In this document: piece after piece, positions 15,208-23,503 of the stretch
How positions within the stretch are numbered: the stretch's first letter is position 1
Layout: every line of letters starts with the position of its first letter
DNA from: CAZOSF01 sp964582415
Lineage (GTDB): Bacteria > Bacteroidota > Bacteroidia > Flavobacteriales > Flavobacteriaceae
Assembly: GCA_964582415.1 (NCBI GenBank)
Contig: CAZOSF010000029.1
Span: forward strand, 1-27,058
Direction of reading: 5' to 3'
Length of the DNA: 27,058 nucleotides
Position numbers and translations under genes: made by a program
The notes under the pieces: generated by a model
What the model was told of the DNA's origin: nothing
Seen by the model: the letters and a program-made list of their open reading frames with translations, nothing else
Database searches by the model: none

Positions 15208-15921
15208 ATGAAGTATACCTTTTTAACGCTATTCGTATTATTTGTAATCTCCTGCGGTGAGGACCAGAAAAAAAACAGTTCCCAAAAAACCACCACAGAG
15301 ATAATCTATAAAGATACGACGAAAGTTGAAGAAACCCCAGCAAAGGAAGAACCCAAACCAGCCTATCCTGAAATCACCAATGAAAATGTCGTGGATTTCC
15401 TTACCCAATATGGGAGGGAAAATCCAGAGACCAAGGTGAAGATCAGTACCCAACATGGAGATATGGTTCTTCAATTATATGAAGACACTCCACTTCACCG
15501 TGCGAATTTTATTTATTTAGTGAAGCAGAAATACTTCGATGGCACCTTTTTTCATAGAGTGGTTCCAGATTTTATCATTCAAGGAGGAAATAGTGATAAT
15601 ATAACCACCCCTCAAAAAAGAAACCGACTGGGTCCAGCCTACCTGCTTCCCGCTGAAATTGTCCCAGGGAGAAATCACACCTTTGGCACGGTTTCAGGAG
15701 CAAAGGAATACCGAGAAAACCCGGACAAGAAATCGGCTCCTTTTGAATTTTTTATCTTCGTAGGACCCGATAAATACACCAATCATTTGAATGGGAACTA
15801 TACCATTTTTGGACGTGTTATTGAAGGGATGGATGTGGCTACAAAAATATCAGAACTGCCAGCAGACGATGGGGAGTGGCCCAAACAGAATGTTTATATC
15901 ACTGCGGAAGTTATCGAGTGA
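15208..15921 (+). CDS. cyclophilin-type peptidyl-prolyl isomerase lipoprotein
   Basis: 237 residues. Lipoprotein signal with lipobox FVISC (Cys16), then a low-complexity Lys/Glu/Pro linker to about residue 50. Cyclophilin domain about 80-237: GDMVLQLYEDTPLHRANFIY, DGTFFHRVVPDFIIQGG (catalytic Arg in FHRV), GTVSGAKEY, FFIFVGPD, YTIFGRVIEGMDV. A periplasmic membrane-anchored foldase. Begins two bases from the divergent Nudix start. Ends 8 bases before the convergent RDD gene. Confidence 0.92.
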   Translation: MKYTFLTLFVLFVISCGEDQKKNSSQKTTTEIIYKDTTKVEETPAKEEPKPAYPEITNENVVDFLTQYGRENPETKVKISTQHGDMVLQLYEDTPLHRANFIYLVKQKYFDGTFFHRVVPDFIIQGGNSDNITTPQKRNRLGPAYLLPAEIVPGRNHTFGTVSGAKEYRENPDKKSAPFEFFIFVGPDKYTNHLNGNYTIFGRVIEGMDVATKISELPADDGEWPKQNVYITAEVIE

Positions 15922-15929
15922 TATCCACA

Positions 15930-16655
15930 TTACATATTCTGGGTGTAATAATTATAATCCTTCAAAACGGTTTCGATAAACTGTTTATCGTACAAAGAAG
16001 ATTCCAACGACAATACTGTGGCTACTTTTTGCCGTAAAAGATTCATCGTTTTAAAATCGCCCGATTTTTTTGCAATAAGGAAGGTTTCTTTAATCAAGCG
16101 AACGTCTTTATCGGTAAGATCGGTAACATTTACAAAGGTAGGTTGATAGTCTGCTTCTACTTCTTCCAAAATGGTATGTGATATCGTAGTTTGCTTTTGG
16201 GTACTTATGACCACTGTTCCTGCTGCCATATCCCCTATTCGTTGATGTTTTTCCGAAAATAAAAGGGTTAGCAGCCCAACAGAACCGGTAAACAACCAAA
16301 TGTCTACCAATCGAAGCATCCATCGAGTAAAAAAATGGGACCAGTGGGCTGGTGACCCATCGGTTCTTACTACTCGTATTTTCAAAATCATTTTTCCTAC
16401 TGTCTGACCCTGAAAAATAATATGCATGTATAAAGAATAGAACATTACCGGTAAAAACAATAATTGTTGCAATCCGAAAACCGTCCACCGATCCGTAAAG
16501 GCCTCCCCCATGGCATCTGTAATCAATTCGACCACAAAGAAGTAGAGCGAAAACAAAATGATATCGATAAAGAACGCGAGTATACGCTCCCCAACACTTA
16601 CAATTTTGTAATCGAGGTTAACATTTTGGGCCGTATTGATAACTAAGTTTGCCAT
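15930..16655 (-). CDS. RDD-family membrane protein
   Basis: 241 residues. RDD domain about 15-150: VGERILAFFIDIILFSLYFF (Arg/Asp pair of TM1), a second span about 65-83, GQTVGKMILKIRVVRTDG, FTRWMLRLVDIWL (Arg-Asp) and KHQRIGDMAAGTVVI. A cytoplasmic C-tail of about 90 residues follows. RDD proteins are of uncertain function, with some reported as ion transporters. Divergent from the SpoIIM/MoxR operon by 36 bases. RDD, SpoIIM, DUF4129, DUF4350, MoxR and DUF58 genes are often found together in Bacteroidota, so a shared envelope role is likely. Confidence 0.9.
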   Translation of the reverse strand: MANLVINTAQNVNLDYKIVSVGERILAFFIDIILFSLYFFVVELITDAMGEAFTDRWTVFGLQQLLFLPVMFYSLYMHIIFQGQTVGKMILKIRVVRTDGSPAHWSHFFTRWMLRLVDIWLFTGSVGLLTLLFSEKHQRIGDMAAGTVVISTQKQTTISHTILEEVEADYQPTFVNVTDLTDKDVRLIKETFLIAKKSGDFKTMNLLRQKVATVLSLESSLYDKQFIETVLKDYNYYTQNM

Positions 16656-16678
16656 CTAATTGCAAGTGTTTATATTTA
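16648..16678 (+). promoter_or_regulatory. candidate promoter of the SpoIIM/MoxR operon
   Basis: TTTG (16648-16651), a 19-base spacer, then TATATTTA (16671-16678): a near match to the Bacteroidota pattern TTTG-N19-TAnnTTTG. Start codon 14 bases downstream. The -33 element lies within the first codons of the divergent RDD gene. Confidence 0.5.
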
Positions 16679-16691
16679 TCAAAAATTCTAA

Positions 16692-17666
16692 ATGCGAGAG
16701 GCGGCATTTGTCAAGCAAAATAAAGAAAAATGGATTGCATTTGAAAAAGCCATCACGGCGAATTCAAAAATAAGTCCGGATGAGCTGGCCGATTACTACA
16801 TTCACCTTACCAATGACTTGGCATACGCCCAGTCCTACTATCCCGAAAGCAAAACGCTTCTTTACCTCAATTCACTTGCTTCGCAAGCGCATCAAAAGAT
16901 TTATAAGAATAAAAAGGAGAGTAAGAATCGTATCTTGAATTACTGGAAATATGAGTTTCCATTGTTTTTTTACGAGTATCACAAAACCCTCCTTATTGCA
17001 TTTTCCATTTTTGCAATTGCTACTGCGATTGGAGCCGTTTCTACCTATTATGACGACTCCTTTGTTCGACTCATTCTGGGCGATGGCTATGTGAATGAAA
17101 CCCTCAGCAATATCGATAAGGGCGAGCCTATGGCCATATATAAAAGCGGAAGTGAAATAGGCTCCTTCCTGGGAATCACCATCAATAATATACGCGTGGC
17201 CATTTTTGCCTTCGCATTGGGGGCATTCCTCTCGGTAGGCACTGCCTATGTCCTATTCAGCAATGGTATCATGCTGGGCGCCTTTTTTACGTTTTTCTAT
17301 AACCGTGATCTTTTCTTTGAAGCTTCAAAGACGATTTGGCTACATGGCACCATCGAAATATCCGTTATCGTGATAGCAGGTTGCGCCGGATTGGTTATGG
17401 GAAATAGCATTTTATTTCCGAAGACCTATTCACGTCGGGTTTCCTTTGCAAAAGGTGCTAAAGACGGATTGAAGATTGTGATAAGCACCATTCCATTCTT
17501 TATCATTGCTGGTTTTATAGAAGGATTCATAACACGTTATAGCAACATGCCGGTAGCTCTTGCTTTTACTATTATTTTTGCCTCTTTAGCTTTGATTTTA
17601 TATTACTACGTTTATTACCCCATTCAACTCCATCGAAACTATGTCGCAACCGAAAATCGATCTTAA
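16692..17666 (+). CDS. SpoIIM-family (stage II sporulation protein M-like) membrane protein
   Basis: 324 residues. A soluble helical N-terminus (1-95, LADYYIHLTNDLAYAQSYYP), then about six membrane segments. Includes the conserved region INNIRVAIFAFALGAFLSVG and WLHGTIEISVIVIAGCAGL typical of the SpoIIM family in non-sporulating bacteria. First gene of a six-gene run ending with DUF58. The role in Bacteroidota is unknown; the name comes only from the Bacillus protein involved in septal membrane remodelling. Overlaps the next gene by 26 bases. Confidence 0.9.
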   Translation: MREAAFVKQNKEKWIAFEKAITANSKISPDELADYYIHLTNDLAYAQSYYPESKTLLYLNSLASQAHQKIYKNKKESKNRILNYWKYEFPLFFYEYHKTLLIAFSIFAIATAIGAVSTYYDDSFVRLILGDGYVNETLSNIDKGEPMAIYKSGSEIGSFLGITINNIRVAIFAFALGAFLSVGTAYVLFSNGIMLGAFFTFFYNRDLFFEASKTIWLHGTIEISVIVIAGCAGLVMGNSILFPKTYSRRVSFAKGAKDGLKIVISTIPFFIIAGFIEGFITRYSNMPVALAFTIIFASLALILYYYVYYPIQLHRNYVATENRS

Positions 17667-18570
17667 ACAAAGAAGAAATCTTGGTGATGTGATCACAGTT
17701 TACTTTGATTTCCTCAAGGAAAACCTACTCCCATTTATCAATATCTTCCTGCGTTTTAATGGCATCTTTGTGATTGCCTTTTTAGGGGTGAGCTATTTGA
17801 TGGTAACCGGCTTATTTGGTATGATTCGGGCTTCTTCCACCTACCCTTACGACACTATCAATAATGATTCTAATGAAATATTCATAGGGTTGGGACTGCT
17901 TGCCTTTTTGGGATTGTTCATCGTTACAGCCATCTTGAACTACAGCTTGGCAGCCTCCTATATGATTGCCTATGATGAGGACAAGGAGACGTACCCAAAT
18001 AACAAAACGGTTTGGAAATTTATCTCCAACAATTTTGGTAAAATTTTGATTTTCATACTCATTCTTTTCCTAATCTATATTCCCATAATCGTCGTTGGGC
18101 TGGTGATTTCTTTTATCCCCTTTTTCGGAAGTTTGGCACAGTACTTTATCGGTGTTATCTATACCTCATGGATGGGTATTTCTTTTATGGTGATGCTGAA
18201 GGAAAATTTAGATGTGGGAGAGGCACTCTCTGAAGGATGGCGACTCTTGTCGATTGGATTTTGGAAAGTCATTTTGGCCAACTTTTCCATCTCCTTTTTA
18301 CTATTTATGCTCATGTTTGTGGTACTGATGGTTCCCGGAGTATTGATGGGAATTTACATTTATCATTCCGTGGAAAATTCCATCGATATTTATGATTCTT
18401 CATTCTATAGCATCATTTGGACGTTAATTCTATGTTTGTTTTTAGTGTTGTACGTCTTTTTTCAATCCCTTTCGCAATTCACCAATAGCCTACTCTATTT
18501 TACCCTGCATGAGGAGTTGTACAATGAAGCGGCCAGAAAGCGAATCGACCAAATCGGTGCTAGTGAATAA
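17641..18570 (+). CDS. multi-span membrane protein in the MoxR operon
   Basis: 309 residues, no named family recognised. A cytoplasmic N-terminus (MSQPKIDLKQRRNLGDVITVYFDFLKENL) is followed by about six membrane segments (about 35-60, 80-110, 135-160, 165-185, 215-245 and 260-285) and a short basic C-tail. Its residues around 185-210 (LKENLDVGEALSEGWRLLSIGFWKV) resemble the repeated amphipathic lead seen in membrane-domain proteins next to SpoIIM. Starts inside the SpoIIM gene; its stop overlaps the likely GTG start of the DUF4129 gene. Confidence 0.78.
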   Translation: MSQPKIDLKQRRNLGDVITVYFDFLKENLLPFINIFLRFNGIFVIAFLGVSYLMVTGLFGMIRASSTYPYDTINNDSNEIFIGLGLLAFLGLFIVTAILNYSLAASYMIAYDEDKETYPNNKTVWKFISNNFGKILIFILILFLIYIPIIVVGLVISFIPFFGSLAQYFIGVIYTSWMGISFMVMLKENLDVGEALSEGWRLLSIGFWKVILANFSISFLLFMLMFVVLMVPGVLMGIYIYHSVENSIDIYDSSFYSIIWTLILCLFLVLYVFFQSLSQFTNSLLYFTLHEELYNEAARKRIDQIGASE

Positions 18571-19288
18571 GAAGTTATACATACTGCTGTTTTTTATTTT
18601 CGGTAGCCTGAATGGTCAGGAAATCGATTCACTCTCGGTGCGAATCGATTCTTCCCATATTAATGTTCGTGAGTTCAATAGAGCTCTAAAGGAAAGTTAT
18701 TCAGGCAGGGACTTCGATTATCAGGACTCCATAGAGGGGGAAGCTGAGAATTTTATCGCAAGGGGAATAAATTGGTTCTTCAGAAAAATTGGAGAACTTT
18801 TTGGTGTTAAACTATCCCCGGAAACCTTGAATTTTCTCGAGCTACTTACCTATATTCTTCTTATCATCCTCGCCATCGTTCTTATAGCGAAACTCTTATC
18901 GGGACGGGATGCAGGAGCATTATTCAGCAAGAAAAATTCGTCGGTCAATAATTTTAATGTTCGTGAGGAACATATAGAACGAATCGACTTCGATACACTG
19001 ATTTCAGATGCCTTGGCACAGAATAATTACCGCTTGGCATTGCGATATCGATTTTTGAAATTACTTAAAGAACTCTCTAAAGCAGGTTACATTCAATGGC
19101 ATTTTGAAAAAACGAATAGCGACTATTATAAAGAATTAAAAACAGAATCGGTACGTTCGGGATTCAAAGAGGTGAGTTACCTCTATGATTATGTATGGTA
19201 TGGCGAGTTCACATTGGATGCGCGAGGTTTTGAAGAGGCACAATATCGATTTGAAAAAATAACCAAATCCTTATCGAATGCTCAATAG
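18563..19288 (+). CDS. DUF4129 membrane protein
   Basis: 241 residues from GTG 18563, which overlaps the preceding stop by 8 bases and begins a clean signal peptide (VNKKLYILLFFIFGSLNGQ). ATG 18524 or 18509 would add 13 or 18 residues with a poor charged lead. The periplasmic part has SFSGR-like ESYSGRDFDYQDS, one membrane span about 89-111 (LLTYILLIILAIVLIAKLL), then a cytoplasmic DUF4129 domain (IDFDTLISDALAQNNYRLAL, RYRFLKLLKELSKAGYIQW, YDYVWYGEFTLD). DUF4129 accompanies MoxR and DUF58 and may be the membrane partner of the ATPase (inference). Overlaps the next gene by 11 bases. Confidence 0.87.
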   Translation: MNKKLYILLFFIFGSLNGQEIDSLSVRIDSSHINVREFNRALKESYSGRDFDYQDSIEGEAENFIARGINWFFRKIGELFGVKLSPETLNFLELLTYILLIILAIVLIAKLLSGRDAGALFSKKNSSVNNFNVREEHIERIDFDTLISDALAQNNYRLALRYRFLKLLKELSKAGYIQWHFEKTNSDYYKELKTESVRSGFKEVSYLYDYVWYGEFTLDARGFEEAQYRFEKITKSLSNAQ

Positions 19289-20465
19289 ACGGTCTCGAAA
19301 TATCTTATGGGCTATCGGAATAGCTATCCTTTCGGTGATCGTGCTGGAGCTGGTACGACCGCAACCCTTAAATTGGCGTCCGAGCTATACATCTGGAGAC
19401 AAAATACCTTTTGGCTGCTATATTTTATATCAGGAACTGCCCGATTTGATGGGGGTGCCCGTGGAGTCTACCTCGATAGATCCTTACGAATTCTTTGTTG
19501 AGAAGGAATATGAAACCAATACGGCCTATTTACTTATCAATGAGAATTATTATTTGGATGCCAATCAGGTATCTGCCATGAAAAAATATGTGGCCAATGG
19601 AAATACAGTTTTTCTATCGGCCCTACAATTTGGGTATATTTTAAGTGATTCATTGAATATAGAGGCCTACTCAGAATATGTGTTTCCTGAAAACAAATTG
19701 CACCCCAAGTTTTACAATGAACGATTGAACAAGGGAGATTCCCTGAATTTCCAGAAAAGAGTTTATAAAGCGTATTTCGACGTAATCGATACCCTAAACA
19801 CGGATGCGTTGGGATATTTTGCACCCGATGAATTGGATGAGAACCCTACATTGAACCTAATCCGTCTACGACATGGAGATGGCGAATTCATCATGCATAC
19901 CTTGCCCTATGCCTTTACCAACTATTATTTGTTACAAAGCGACCCGAGCTATGCCGCAAAGGTATTGTCCTATATTAAAGCAGATAAGGTCTATTGGGAT
20001 TCCTATTTAAAATATGGTAAAAAGGTGGTTTCCTCCCCCATTCAATTCGTTTTGTCCAATCCTCCTTTGAAGTGGGCGTATTATTTGAGTATTTTGGGAT
20101 TGGTGTTTTTTGTTTTGTTTGTGGCAAAACGGGAACAACGGATCATTGAAGTCATACAGCCACTTGAAAATTCTTCTGTGGAATTTACTAAAACTGTAGG
20201 GAGCTTGTACCTACAGCATGGCGATTTCTCTGATATCATCGCGAAAAAAATAAACTATTTTATGGCCCATGTTCGGTCGCATTATTTCATTAATACCAAC
20301 GCCCCAAAAGAAGACTTTATCAATAAGTTGGCCCTAAAAAGCAATCATACCGTTGAACAAACGGAAAAATTAATCCTGTTCATCGACCATCTAAAAAATA
20401 AATCGGTCCATTCCGAACAGGATTTGATAGAATTGAACAAAAAATTGGAAGCCTTTAAGCTATAA
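19278..20465 (+). CDS. DUF4350 membrane protein
   Basis: 395 residues. An N-terminal span at about 9-24 (ILWAIGIAILSVIVLELV) anchors a periplasmic DUF4350 domain (PLNWRPSYTSGDKIPFGCYI, AYLLINENYYLDANQVSAM, YVANGNTVFLSA). This fold resembles glutamine-amidotransferase/ABC-auxiliary domains, with no catalytic Cys visible to me. A second span at about 260-278 is followed by a cytoplasmic helical region. Fits between DUF4129 and MoxR as in other Bacteroidota operons. Confidence 0.85.
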   Translation: MLNRRSRNILWAIGIAILSVIVLELVRPQPLNWRPSYTSGDKIPFGCYILYQELPDLMGVPVESTSIDPYEFFVEKEYETNTAYLLINENYYLDANQVSAMKKYVANGNTVFLSALQFGYILSDSLNIEAYSEYVFPENKLHPKFYNERLNKGDSLNFQKRVYKAYFDVIDTLNTDALGYFAPDELDENPTLNLIRLRHGDGEFIMHTLPYAFTNYYLLQSDPSYAAKVLSYIKADKVYWDSYLKYGKKVVSSPIQFVLSNPPLKWAYYLSILGLVFFVLFVAKREQRIIEVIQPLENSSVEFTKTVGSLYLQHGDFSDIIAKKINYFMAHVRSHYFINTNAPKEDFINKLALKSNHTVEQTEKLILFIDHLKNKSVHSEQDLIELNKKLEAFKL

Positions 20466-20468
20466 ATT

Positions 20469-21461
20469 ATGGAAGAAGCACAAGAAAATCCGTTAGAATT
20501 TGAAAATAGAATCGATTTATCGGCTTTGCAACAAGCGGTTGCCGGTATTAAGTCGGAATTGGGAAAAGTTATTGTAGGCCAGGAAGAAATGGTGGAAATG
20601 CTCATTGTTTCCATTCTCGCCGATGGCCATTCACTTATAGAAGGTGTTCCCGGTGTAGCAAAGACCATTACCGCAAAGTTATTGGCTCGCACCATGGATG
20701 TGGCATTTAGCCGAATTCAGTTTACGCCAGACCTCATGCCAAGTGATATTTTGGGTACGTCGGTCTTTAATGCAAAGAATACTGAATTTGAGTTCAAAAA
20801 AGGTCCCATCTTTTCGAATATTATTCTTATCGACGAGATAAACAGGGCTCCCGCTAAAACGCAGGCAGCCTTATTCGAAGTTATGGAAGAGCGCCAAATC
20901 ACCATCGATGGAGATAACTACCAAATGCAGCCTCCTTTTTTGGTTTTCGCTACGCAGAACCCCATTGAACAGGAAGGTACTTACGCTTTGCCAGAAGCCC
21001 AATTGGACCGTTTTCTCTTTAAAATAAATGTCCCCTATCCTTCGGTGGAGGAAGAATTGCAAATTTTGGTGAACGAACACGAACGGGAGAATACCGTGGC
21101 TTTGGATGTGGTAGACCATGTCCTGAACGCGCAATCGATTGCAGAATATCAGAAAACCATCAAAAAAATACTAGTGGAAAAGCATTTATTGCGGTATATC
21201 GCTGCTATTATCGACAATACCCGTATGAACGCCAGTCTTTTTCTGGGGGCTTCCCCAAGGGCTTCCCTTTCCATAATGAACGCTTCCAAGGCATTGGCAG
21301 CAATAAACGGACGGGATTTTGTAACACCAGAGGATATTAAGAAAGTGGCTCCTTCAGTATTGCGCCATCGCATCATGTTGAGTCCAGAACGCGAAATGGA
21401 GGGGGTTACGACCGACAAGGTGATTCAACAAATTCTAGAAACCATCGAAATCCCTCGCTAA
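20469..21461 (+). CDS. MoxR-family AAA+ ATPase
   Basis: 330 residues. Walker A GVPGVAKT (59-66), Walker B ILIDEINRAP (119-), sensor 1 FATQNPIEQEGTY, arginine-finger region EAQLDRFLFKI, sensor 2 GASPRASLSI. MoxR ATPases act as chaperones that insert cofactors or assemble complexes with VWA or DUF58 partners. It lies 3 bases after DUF4350 and abuts the DUF58 gene with no spacer, the standard pairing. Confidence 0.95.
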   Translation: MEEAQENPLEFENRIDLSALQQAVAGIKSELGKVIVGQEEMVEMLIVSILADGHSLIEGVPGVAKTITAKLLARTMDVAFSRIQFTPDLMPSDILGTSVFNAKNTEFEFKKGPIFSNIILIDEINRAPAKTQAALFEVMEERQITIDGDNYQMQPPFLVFATQNPIEQEGTYALPEAQLDRFLFKINVPYPSVEEELQILVNEHERENTVALDVVDHVLNAQSIAEYQKTIKKILVEKHLLRYIAAIIDNTRMNASLFLGASPRASLSIMNASKALAAINGRDFVTPEDIKKVAPSVLRHRIMLSPEREMEGVTTDKVIQQILETIEIPR

Positions 21462-22796
21462 ATGAAGCAGCTTTTGAAGAGTTTTTATTTGAGTAAACGC
21501 CTTTTCACCGTGATTGCTGGCCTAGTGATCTTGTTCGTGGTGTCATTTCTCTTTCCGGGACTCTTCGAAACCTTGAAAATTTTATTTTTCGGACTCTTGG
21601 TGCTTATCGTCTTTGATGCCTTCGTCCTATTTATAAATCCGGAAGGGATTAAGGCCAAAAGAGAAGTCCCAGATAAATTATCGAATGGCGATGAAAACGA
21701 TATTCGAATTGTTGTTGGGAATGCCTATCGTTTTGCGGTGTACCTACAAGTGATAGACGAACTTCCCGTACAGTGGCAAGCCCGGGAATTTGAAATTCGT
21801 ACCGAATTAAAGAGCGGTGAGGAAAAAGCGCTCTGGTACCAAGTGCGGCCAACAGAACGAGGGGAATATTTCTTTGGAAGCCTAAATATTTTCGCATCGA
21901 GTTTCCTAGGACTTGTGCGCAGAAGGTATCGTCTGGACGAAAACATTATGGTGCCGAACTATCCCTCCTTTTTACAGTTGAAAAAATATGATTTCATGGC
22001 CTTCTCCAATCAGTTAAAACTTTTTGGACTGAAAAAAATTCGAAGGATTGGTCATACCATGGAATTTGAACAGATCAAGGAATATGTCATCGGGGATGAT
22101 GTACGAAATATCAATTGGAAGGCAACCGCCAAAAAGAATGACCTGATGGTGAATCAATATCAGGACGAGAAATCACAACCTATTTATTCAGTAATAGATA
22201 AAGGGCGGGTGATGAAGATGCCCTTTCACGAGCTGAGTTTACTGGATTATGCCATCAATGCCACCTTGGTTATTTCCAATATCGCTTTGAAAAAGCAGGA
22301 TAAAGCCGGAATGTTCACATTTTCTAAAAAATTGGAGGACCGTGTGGTAGCTCAGCGTAAGGGTGGACAAATGAACCGCATTGTGGAAACCTTATACAAT
22401 ATAGAAACCGATTTTTCGGAAAGTGATTTTTCCAGATTATATGTTGAAATCAAGCGCAGTATCAAGCAGCGGAGTTTGTTGTTGTTGTATACCAACTTCG
22501 AAACCCTAGATGCTTTACATCGACAACTACCCTATTTACAAGCTATAAATCGAACCCATTTGTTGGTGACCATTTTCTTTCAGAATACCGAGCTTATGAA
22601 GTTTGCTGAGGAACCTGCTGACACGACACAAGCTATATTTGAGAAAACCATAGCAGAGAAATTCATCTACGAAAAGAAACTCATTGTTAATGAATTGAAC
22701 AAACATGGTATCCAAACCATTCTTACTGCACCAGAAAACCTCACCGTAAATACCATCAATAAATACTTGGAGATTAAAGCTAGGGGATTGTTATAG
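21462..22796 (+). CDS. DUF58 protein, MoxR partner
   Basis: 444 residues. Two adjacent membrane segments near the N-terminus (about 13-30 and 36-53), then a beta-rich region (about 60-160) and the DUF58 core: EFEQIKEYVIGDDVRNINWK (about 202-), NDLMVNQYQDEKSQPIYSVID and HELSLLDYAINATLVISNIA. The core is distantly VWA-like. Cytoplasmic partner of the MoxR ATPase. No terminator was found in the 150 bases that follow, but they hold the promoter of the next DUF2141 gene. Confidence 0.93.
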   Translation: MKQLLKSFYLSKRLFTVIAGLVILFVVSFLFPGLFETLKILFFGLLVLIVFDAFVLFINPEGIKAKREVPDKLSNGDENDIRIVVGNAYRFAVYLQVIDELPVQWQAREFEIRTELKSGEEKALWYQVRPTERGEYFFGSLNIFASSFLGLVRRRYRLDENIMVPNYPSFLQLKKYDFMAFSNQLKLFGLKKIRRIGHTMEFEQIKEYVIGDDVRNINWKATAKKNDLMVNQYQDEKSQPIYSVIDKGRVMKMPFHELSLLDYAINATLVISNIALKKQDKAGMFTFSKKLEDRVVAQRKGGQMNRIVETLYNIETDFSESDFSRLYVEIKRSIKQRSLLLLYTNFETLDALHRQLPYLQAINRTHLLVTIFFQNTELMKFAEEPADTTQAIFEKTIAEKFIYEKKLIVNELNKHGIQTILTAPENLTVNTINKYLEIKARGLL

Positions 22797-22836
22797 TAGT
22801 TTCCATCCAATCAAACAATAGTTAATCAGGAATTTG

Positions 22837-22907
22837 ACAATTCAGTAAGGAAATATCACGTTTGAGTAGTTATTTTTAAAAAACATTCCTAAATTCCCAC
22901 ACCTTTG
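22837..22907 (+). promoter_or_regulatory. promoter of the second DUF2141 gene with two candidate LytTR half-sites
   Basis: Plus strand: half-site 1 ACAATTCAGT (22837-22846), half-site 2 ACGTTTGAGT (22858-22867), 21 bp apart; TTTTT run (22873-22877); -7-like CACCTTTG (22900-22907). From the start of half-site 2 to the TTTG is 46 bases, the same as before the TonB receptor and the first DUF2141 gene. ACAATAGTT (22816-22824) just upstream may be a third weak repeat. The leader to the start codon is longer (40 bases). Confidence 0.5.
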
Positions 22908-22947
22908 AAGTGTTCAATAAATCAATAACACTTTAAAATCGACACTT

Positions 22948-23376
22948 ATGAAATACCTAGTAATTGCCATTATCGCCTTTTTGGGAAGCTTTCAAAGCAA
23001 CGCCCAGACCAATGCCACCAATAATGAAGGAATCACTATAACAGTTCATGTACCAGTACCAGGGTACGGAGGTTCTATGATTGCTGGACTTTACGATGAA
23101 GCTACTTTTATGAAAGCTGAACCCGTTCAAGGGGTAGATACTGCGGTACTGGAAGGATATTCCACCGTGGTTTTCACAAACGTTACACCAGGAACTTATG
23201 CCATTCTTTTGTATCATGACAAAAACGGCAACAAAGTAATGGATCGTGAACCCAATGGGATGCCCAAGGAAATGTGGGGTGCTTCCAACAATAATATGGC
23301 AATGGGACCCCCTACTTGGGAAGCTGCCAAGTTTGAGGTGGGGAGCGAAGACATCAAAATGGAAATACGGCTATAA
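22948..23376 (+). CDS. DUF2141 secreted protein (copy 2)
   Basis: 142 residues. Signal peptide 1-20 (MKYLVIAIIAFLGSFQSNAQ). DUF2141 core: VPGYGGSMIAGLYDEATFM, VVFTNVTPGTYAILLYHDKNGNKVMDREPNG, then MGPPTWEAAKFEV. DKNGNKVMD has the spacing of an EF-hand-like acidic loop. Shares the GPPxWExAKFEV tail and central loop with the copy at 7626-8042, so they are paralogues. Transcribed alone between its own promoter and a strong terminator. Confidence 0.9.
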   Translation: MKYLVIAIIAFLGSFQSNAQTNATNNEGITITVHVPVPGYGGSMIAGLYDEATFMKAEPVQGVDTAVLEGYSTVVFTNVTPGTYAILLYHDKNGNKVMDREPNGMPKEMWGASNNNMAMGPPTWEAAKFEVGSEDIKMEIRL

Positions 23377-23397
23377 TTTGAAATCCATCAAATGAAA

Positions 23398-23424
23398 AAC
23401 CAGCACTAAGTGCTGGTTTTTTTT
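23398..23424 (+). terminator. Rho-independent terminator after DUF2141 copy 2
   Basis: Stem AACCAGCAC / GTGCTGGTT (9 bp) with loop TAA, followed by an unbroken T-run to 23424. It lies 21 bases after the stop codon. Confidence 0.9.
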
Positions 23425-23451
23425 ATAGATGAAATCTAAATATCCTTTATC

Positions 23452-23472
23452 TTAAATAGTTTTTGTCTATAG
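23452..23472 (+). promoter_or_regulatory. candidate OxyR-binding element before oxyR
   Basis: Contains ATAG-N7-CTAT (23456-23470), the half-operator pattern of OxyR (ATAGnTnnnAnCTAT), continuing into CTATAG. It overlaps the expected -33 region of the oxyR promoter, which fits autorepression. A near copy lies at 24689-24708. Confidence 0.5.
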
Positions 23473-23479
23473 ATATTCG

Positions 23480-23487
23480 TATTTTTG
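23480..23487 (+). promoter_or_regulatory. -7 promoter box of oxyR
   Basis: TATTTTTG is an exact match to TAnnTTTG, 16 bases before the start codon at 23504. Confidence 0.5.
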
Positions 23488-23503
23488 TAGAAACGACCCA
23501 TCC

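Noticed and set aside
16692..17666. Reading the SpoIIM-like gene as a sign of sporulation
   Set aside because: The family is widespread in non-spore-forming bacteria next to MoxR genes; no other sporulation gene is present.
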